NCBI RefSeq assembly: GCF_002699205.1
Contig: NZ_PABT01000014.1
Location: 186,001 to 250,000 of the forward strand
Reading direction: 5' to 3'
Source: Allomuricauda sp.
GTDB taxonomy: Bacteria; Bacteroidota; Bacteroidia; Flavobacteriales; Flavobacteriaceae
Length of the DNA: 64,000 nt
Shown here: positions 59,264-64,000 of the stretch, piece by piece
Layout of the letters: every line of letters starts with the position of its first letter
Position numbering within the stretch: position 1 is the stretch's first letter
The notes under the pieces: generated by a model
What the model was told of the DNA's origin: nothing
The model's database searches: none
What the model saw: only the letters and a program-made list of their open reading frames with translations
Program-made: the position numbers and the translations under genes

Positions 59264-60475
59264 TCAATACTCATCCAAATGTTCCGGGTACAAAAAGTTA
59301 TTGTAAGGGAATCGGGTAACATGGATATCGCGAACGGCATCATAGACACGTTTCCTAAATTCATCCATATTTTCCTTGTTGAGAGCAGAAATAAACAATG
59401 CTTTGTCCCCAAGTTTATTGAAATAAGTTTTTTTCCAATCCTCAAGAGTGAAATGAGCGGTTGTACGTTCGGTCACCAAATCGTCCTCATCAATGGTTTC
59501 CGGTGTGTACTGGTCTATTTTATTAAAGACCATAATGCAGGGTTTGTCCGAACTGTCTATTTCGTCCAAAATCTGATTTACCGAATCAATATGCTCTTCA
59601 AAATTAGGATGTGAAATATCTACCACATGCAACAATAGATCTGCTTCGCGTACCTCGTCCAAAGTGCTTTTAAAACTTTCTACCAGTTGTGTGGGCAGTT
59701 TTCTGATAAATCCAACGGTATCACTCAACAAAAAAGGAAGGTTGCCAAGGACCACTTTCCGAACCGTGGTGTCCAGTGTAGCAAAAAGTTTGTTTTCGGC
59801 AAATACATCACTCTTGCTTATCACGTTCATCAAGGTGGATTTGCCAACATTGGTATATCCCACAAGTGCAACCCTGACCAAAGAACCACGATTGCCCCGT
59901 TGCGTCTCCATTTGACGGTCTATTTTGGCCAGTTTCTTTTTGAGCAGTGCAATCCGGTCACGAACAATACGTCTGTCCGTTTCAATTTCAGTTTCACCGG
60001 GACCGCGCATACCAATACCCCCACGTTGTCTTTCCAAGTGGGTCCATAGACCGGTCAAGCGTGGCAACAAATATTCGTATTGGGCCAATTCTACTTGGGT
60101 CCTGGCGTAACTTGTCTTTGCCCTTTGGGCAAAAATGTCCAAAATCAAACTGGTCCTATCCAGAACTTTGCAGCGCAATAATTTTTCGATATTGTTTTGT
60201 TGTGCAGGCGATAGTTCATCATCAAAGATCACGGAGCCTATTTCGTTTTCTTTGACAAATTGGCGAACCTCTTCCATTTTCCCACTTCCAATATATGTTT
60301 TGGGATTGGGCACATCAATCCGTTGCACAAATCGTTTTTCAACCTCACCACCGGCAGTATAGGTCAAAAACTCAAGTTCATCCAAGTACTCCTTTACCTT
60401 GTCCTCATTCTGGTGTTGGTTCATGACACCAATGAGCACGGCCTTTTCATATTCGATTGACTTCTTTTCTAACAT
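59264..60475 (-). CDS. hflX: GTPase HflX
   Basis: This 403-residue GTPase splits or rescues ribosomes under stress. It has the N-terminal HflX domain with the glycine-rich hinge GGIGMRGPGETEIETDRR (about 160-177), then the G domain with G1 GYTNVGKST (about 206-214), G3 DTVGFIRKLP and G4 NKID. The start is ATG 60475; TTG one codon upstream is less likely. It is divergent from the EEP gene. Confidence 0.95.
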   Translation of the reverse strand: MLEKKSIEYEKAVLIGVMNQHQNEDKVKEYLDELEFLTYTAGGEVEKRFVQRIDVPNPKTYIGSGKMEEVRQFVKENEIGSVIFDDELSPAQQNNIEKLLRCKVLDRTSLILDIFAQRAKTSYARTQVELAQYEYLLPRLTGLWTHLERQRGGIGMRGPGETEIETDRRIVRDRIALLKKKLAKIDRQMETQRGNRGSLVRVALVGYTNVGKSTLMNVISKSDVFAENKLFATLDTTVRKVVLGNLPFLLSDTVGFIRKLPTQLVESFKSTLDEVREADLLLHVVDISHPNFEEHIDSVNQILDEIDSSDKPCIMVFNKIDQYTPETIDEDDLVTERTTAHFTLEDWKKTYFNKLGDKALFISALNKENMDEFRKRVYDAVRDIHVTRFPYNNFLYPEHLDEY

Positions 60476-60492
60476 CAAATGGATTTAGAATG

Positions 60493-60500
60493 CAAATCTA
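60493..60500 (-). promoter_or_regulatory. -7 promoter element of hflX
   Basis: On the minus strand TAGATTTG, 17 nt before ATG 60475. No convincing -33 box at the right distance. Confidence 0.45.
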
Positions 60501-60517
60501 CATAATGTTTTCAAAGC

Positions 60518-60525
60518 TATTTTTG
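60518..60525 (+). promoter_or_regulatory. -7 promoter element of the EEP-family gene
   Basis: TATTTTTG, 40 nt before ATG 60566, back to back with the hflX promoter. Confidence 0.45.
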
Positions 60526-60565
60526 TACTTTGGTGATGTGTTGACCAATTATTAGATTTTTTTCA

Positions 60566-61522
60566 ATGCGAAAACCGGAGAACAGGTACACCATAGCATT
60601 TTATAATCTCGAGAATTTTTTCGACACCAAGGATGATCCTTATCTATTGGATGATGATTTCACGCCAAAAGGTTTTCGAAATTGGGATGAACGTAAATTC
60701 GGGAAAAAGGCAAAAAAAATTGCAAAGGCCATATCAAAAATTGGATTGGAGGAGAGTGGTCATCTCCCGGTTTTGATTGGGATGGCCGAAGTGGAGAACA
60801 AGGCGGTCGTCCAAACCTTGCTGCAATCCAAAAGACTCAGGGATGTTGACTACGACGTCATCCATTTTGATTCGCCGGATGAACGGGGAATAGATACAGC
60901 ACTTGTTTATGATAAAAAACATTTTGTGGTAATGGATGCTGAGACCATTCCACTGATGGTTAAGAATACGAACGGCGATAGGGATTTTACCCGTGACATT
61001 TTGTACGTTCATGGAAAACTGCATCAGGAAGAGATGCATGTTTTTGTTAACCACTGGCCATCCAGAAGGGCAGGTGATGAAGATACCAGCTATAAACGGA
61101 TTAAAGCTGCGGAGACCATTCTCCAAAAAATCAATGTTATTCCAGAAGATAATCCCAACATTATTATAATGGGTGATTTTAATGATGACCCGAACTCTGA
61201 AAGTATACAGGTGCTTATGCAAACCGGAATGTTCATCAACCCAATGAAGAAATTGTTGTCCCCAAAATCCGGTAGTGCCAATTATAAGGGTAAATGGAGT
61301 CTTTTTGACCAAATATTAGTGTCTCATAGCTTTTTAAATTTTGAGACAAAAACCCACAGCTTTGTAAAGGCCAAAATATTTGCACCCCGTTTTTTAAAAG
61401 AGTGGAAGGGGAGATACAAAGGGAATCCATTTAGAACGTTTGCCGGAAAGAAATATTTAGGGGGTTACAGTGATCACTTTCCGGTTTACATTGTGTTGGA
61501 TGAGCACAACAATACAAAGTAA
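60566..61522 (+). CDS. Endonuclease/exonuclease/phosphatase family protein
   Basis: This 318-residue protein has the EEP fold of metal-dependent phosphodiesterases. Signatures are FYNLENFFDTKDDP (about 11-24), GMAEVEN (metal Glu), VNHWPSR, MGDFNDDP (about 210) and YSDHFPVY near the C-terminus (catalytic His). There is no signal peptide, so it is cytoplasmic. The substrate may be DNA, RNA or a phospholipid; the sequence does not tell. Confidence 0.92.
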   Translation: MRKPENRYTIAFYNLENFFDTKDDPYLLDDDFTPKGFRNWDERKFGKKAKKIAKAISKIGLEESGHLPVLIGMAEVENKAVVQTLLQSKRLRDVDYDVIHFDSPDERGIDTALVYDKKHFVVMDAETIPLMVKNTNGDRDFTRDILYVHGKLHQEEMHVFVNHWPSRRAGDEDTSYKRIKAAETILQKINVIPEDNPNIIIMGDFNDDPNSESIQVLMQTGMFINPMKKLLSPKSGSANYKGKWSLFDQILVSHSFLNFETKTHSFVKAKIFAPRFLKEWKGRYKGNPFRTFAGKKYLGGYSDHFPVYIVLDEHNNTK

Positions 61523-61667
61523 GAAAATAATTACACAACATAAAAGTTAATTTTCACAACACATAGGTGAAAAAAGTTATGCATTTTGTCGAATAAAACA
61601 GGAATTTTATCGATACTTATTATTTGCGCATTTATATTCGTAGTCCAAATCTTACCTAAACTTAATT

Positions 61668-63863
61668 ATGGACTACAGATTTCCTTCAAGGGCCACTGGG
61701 GCAATCTTCACCGTTTTATTTTCGGTTTTAAGTACTGTTTCCACCTTTGCCCAATCCAATGATATCAAAGAAAAGATTGGTTCTTCCCGCATTGATGGAA
61801 ACATGTCATCCCTTATTTCCAATATGGAAATAGAGTATCAGGCCAAACTTGAAAAAATAGGTCAACTGGTAAAATCCAAAGGATTAAGAAGTTCAGGAAA
61901 AAATAGTGACGGTTCCCAATTCACATTGAAAGACATAGGTACTGATGGAACCCCACTTTACTACACTACGCTCAACGATCCGACCACACAAGCCTCCAGG
62001 GCACATACGCTTTACGATAAAGGGCTTTTGGATTTGGGATTGACGGGGTCTGGTATGCAAGTTGGCGTTTGGGATTCCGGTGTGGCTTTGACTTCGCACC
62101 AAGAGTTTGATGCCCGGGCCAAAAACAGTGATAATGCCAGTGAAGTAAGCCTACATGCCACCTTGGTGACCGGAAATCTTATTTCTGCAGGTGTTGAGCC
62201 AAATGCCAAAGGTGTTGCATATGGAGCACAGGCATTGTCCCACGATTGGACCCGTGATAAAATTGAGGTGGCAGAAGCTGCTGCCAATGGGCTTCTATTG
62301 AGCAACCATTCCTACGGAATTTTATCGGACAGGGTCCCCGATTGGTATTTTGGGGCTTATATTAAGGTTACCCAAGATTGGGATAAGATAATGTACAATG
62401 CACCTTATTATTTAATGGTGGCCGCTGCTGGCAATGCACAAAAATCTTACGATAATGAAGCCCCTATCTACGGTAAAACCGCTGATGGCTTTGATTTGTT
62501 GTTGGGGTTTACAACTACAAAGAATGGATTGACGATTGCTGGTGCCAATACGGAAATAGATAATAAAGGAAATTTAAAAAATGCTTCAGTTACCGGTTAT
62601 AGCAGTTTTGGCCCAGTTGATGATGGCCGTGTAAAACCTGATTTGGCAGGTGATGGTGGAAATATACTTTCCACAAGTTCGGTCACCAAAAGTAGCTATC
62701 AGGTTTCAGCGGGAACTTCCATGGCTGCCCCTGGTGTAACCGGTTCCTTATTGTTGTTGCAACAATATCACGAGGAACTTTTTGGGAACTACATGAAAGC
62801 GGCTACTTTAAAGGGATTGGCGCTTCACACTGCCGATGATGTTGATGCCAAAGGACCCGACTATAAAATGGGGTGGGGAATCATGAATGCAAAATCTGCT
62901 GCAGAAGCACTTCAAAATAAAGATTACACCACATTGGTCAATGAAGAGCATTTGATGGATGGAGATACTTATTCCATAACCGTGACCGCAATTGAGGGCC
63001 AACCGTTGATTGCCTCCATTTCTTGGACAGACCCAGAATCTGATTTTGTGAATAAAGGGGAGCTGAACAGCACAACCCCTGCTTTAGTGAACGATTTGGA
63101 CATTAGAATCACCAAGAACAACGAAACCTACATGCCTTGGAAATTGAACCCGTCCAAAGCAAACAATGCCGCTACAAAAGGGGACAATAAGGTGGATCCT
63201 TTTGAACGTGTGGAAGTAGAGAACCCTTCGGGCAACTATACCATTACTATTTCCCACAAGGGCACTTTAAAATATGGGTCTCAGGATTTTTCTTTGATTG
63301 TCTCAGGGGCACAAGTTTCTAACTGTTCTATTGAAGTACCTACCGATATAGATTTGCAAAACTCTTCGGACGATGGTACAACCCTTTCATGGAAAGAGGC
63401 GGAAGAAACCCTTTTTGAAGTTCAATACAAAAGCATCGATGCTGCTAACTGGGAAAGTGAATTGGTTTGGGAAAACAATTTTGAGCTCACCAATTTGGTA
63501 AAAGGCAATGTTTATGAAACACGGGTGAGGGCAATTTGTACCGAAAATGTGGTATCTGAATTTTCAGAAACTATAGAATTTGAATTTCAAGGTAAGGAAA
63601 CAGCATTAATGGAATACGAACCATTATCCATTCCCCAAGAATTGAACATATCCGTCTATCCGAACCCTACGGTGGACTACTTGAACGTGGACGGAGATTT
63701 GTCCAAGGATGCTGAGTTTTCTATCATAACCACTTCTGGGAACATGATAAAAAAGGGTAAGACCGAGGGTGCTATCAACGTATCTTCATTGTCATCTGGA
63801 CTGTATGTATTGGTGGTTCAGGATTACTCCGGAATCAAGAGCACCAAGTTTTATAAAAACTAG
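61668..63863 (+). CDS. S8 (subtilisin) serine peptidase with fibronectin and T9SS sorting domains
   Basis: This 731-residue protease has a signal peptide (cleaved near TFAQ), an N-terminal propeptide-like part, and an S8 catalytic domain (about 125-425) with Asp 136 (VGVWDSG), His 163 (SLHATLVTG), Asn 256 (AAAGNAQ) and Ser 351 (AGTSMAAPG). A P-proprotein/CARDB-like beta domain (about 435-555), a fibronectin III domain (about 560-650) and a C-terminal type A sorting domain beginning ISVYPNPTVDYLNV (about 660-731) follow. It is exported by the type IX system, of which porW is encoded here, and is either released or anchored on the surface. HATLVTG in place of HGTHVAG is a small departure from the usual motif. 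Confidence 0.93.
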   Translation: MDYRFPSRATGAIFTVLFSVLSTVSTFAQSNDIKEKIGSSRIDGNMSSLISNMEIEYQAKLEKIGQLVKSKGLRSSGKNSDGSQFTLKDIGTDGTPLYYTTLNDPTTQASRAHTLYDKGLLDLGLTGSGMQVGVWDSGVALTSHQEFDARAKNSDNASEVSLHATLVTGNLISAGVEPNAKGVAYGAQALSHDWTRDKIEVAEAAANGLLLSNHSYGILSDRVPDWYFGAYIKVTQDWDKIMYNAPYYLMVAAAGNAQKSYDNEAPIYGKTADGFDLLLGFTTTKNGLTIAGANTEIDNKGNLKNASVTGYSSFGPVDDGRVKPDLAGDGGNILSTSSVTKSSYQVSAGTSMAAPGVTGSLLLLQQYHEELFGNYMKAATLKGLALHTADDVDAKGPDYKMGWGIMNAKSAAEALQNKDYTTLVNEEHLMDGDTYSITVTAIEGQPLIASISWTDPESDFVNKGELNSTTPALVNDLDIRITKNNETYMPWKLNPSKANNAATKGDNKVDPFERVEVENPSGNYTITISHKGTLKYGSQDFSLIVSGAQVSNCSIEVPTDIDLQNSSDDGTTLSWKEAEETLFEVQYKSIDAANWESELVWENNFELTNLVKGNVYETRVRAICTENVVSEFSETIEFEFQGKETALMEYEPLSIPQELNISVYPNPTVDYLNVDGDLSKDAEFSIITTSGNMIKKGKTEGAINVSSLSSGLYVLVVQDYSGIKSTKFYKN

Positions 63864-63900
63864 TTGCAATTTTCAGTTGGCAACAATCAATTAACGATGG

Positions 63901-63924
63901 GTTCTTCACTTCAATCAGAATGAC
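63901..63924 (-). repeat. REP-like element on the minus strand
   Basis: On the minus strand GTCATTCTGATTGAAGTGAAGAAC resembles the GTCATTCTGAGCGAAGTCGAAGAATC element of flavobacteria. It is degenerate and lies after the subtilase gene. Confidence 0.4.
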
Positions 63925-63949
63925 AACGTCTTGGTTCTGATATCTAATT

Positions 63950-64000
63950 TCAAACCTTTTTGATCTCATCATCTGTCAAGAGCTCCTCATTACGTAGTCG
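63950..64000 (-). CDS. C-terminal end of a gene cut by the window edge
   Basis: On the minus strand a frame open from the window edge reads RLRNEELLTDDEIKKV and stops at TGA (63950-63952). The charged helical end suits a protein C-terminus. It converges on the subtilase. Sixteen residues do not identify it. Confidence 0.5.
   Translation of the reverse strand, partial: RLRNEELLTDDEIKKV

Noticed and set aside
60566..61522. Reading the EEP protein as a DNase toxin or effector
   Set aside because: There is no signal peptide, no sorting domain and no immunity gene; a housekeeping phosphodiesterase is simpler.
1..64000. CRISPR array, tRNA or rRNA genes
   Set aside because: No regularly spaced repeats and no tRNA or rRNA-like sequence were noticed; only dispersed degenerate intergenic repeats were found.

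Overview
The window is a chromosomal segment of a Bacteroidota bacterium, almost certainly a marine member of the Flavobacteriaceae (the gene content recalls the Muricauda/Allomuricauda/Robiginitalea side of the family; that placement is inference). The evidence is a gliding/type IX secretion set (porW/sprE, gldH, a secreted subtilase with a C-terminal sorting domain), many lipoprotein and DUF families restricted to Bacteroidota, and promoters of the Bacteroidota type (TTTG or TTG, about 18-23 nt, TAnnTTTG) in place of -35/-10 boxes. No tRNA, rRNA, CRISPR array, transposase or integrase was seen. Most of the window is conserved core genome.

Layout. 0-5 kb: patatin lipase, a PaaE-type reductase, a DUF5687/ABC exporter pair, and an uncharacterised gene split by a -1 frame change at a canonical slippery heptamer. 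5-14 kb: porW, bactofilin, then the F0F1 ATP synthase cluster atpZ-atpI-atpB-E-F-H-A, a four-helix-bundle gene inserted between atpA and atpG, then atpG (atpD and atpC are not in the window). 14-24 kb: envelope genes (flippase, dut, sugar nucleotidyltransferase, TPR protein, DUF4292 lipoprotein, EnvC/M23), aldo-keto reductase, thioesterase, SPOR protein, dprA, and a decayed second copy of the dprA 3' end. 24-31 kb: trpS, plsC, a GAF/LytS-type kinase whose ATP-binding part looks degenerate, a three-gene unit of lipoprotein, ECF sigma factor and membrane-anchored beta-barrel protein, and recA. 31-37.7 kb: trhO, ricT-like, gldH, PBP1A, scoAB.

37.7-39.8 kb is the one accessory pocket: a tiny free-standing transcription unit for a 34-residue peptide, a small helix-turn-helix protein divergent from an XRE/S24 (CI/LexA-like) repressor with two matching GTAA-N5-TTAC palindromes between them, and a variant Vsr endonuclease. 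39.8-50 kb: sdhCAB, rimK, small unknown proteins, pepP, brnQ, thiL. 50-58 kb: the SUF iron-sulfur operon sufA-B-C-D-S-E-T with an AHL-lactonase-like lipoprotein between sufB and sufC, then DUF2480 and DUF3078. 58-64 kb: hflX, an exonuclease/endonuclease/phosphatase protein and the T9SS subtilase, ending inside an oppositely oriented gene.

How it fits together: energy metabolism (ATP synthase, succinate dehydrogenase, CoA transferase), Fe-S assembly that would serve SdhB and the PaaE-like protein, DNA uptake and recombination (dprA, recA), and envelope assembly or secretion dominate. The observations most worth following are the CI/Cro-like switch candidate, the slippery-site gene, the 34-residue unit, the ECF/beta-barrel signalling unit, the lactonase inside suf, the four-helix-bundle insertion in atp, and the families of degenerate intergenic repeats.
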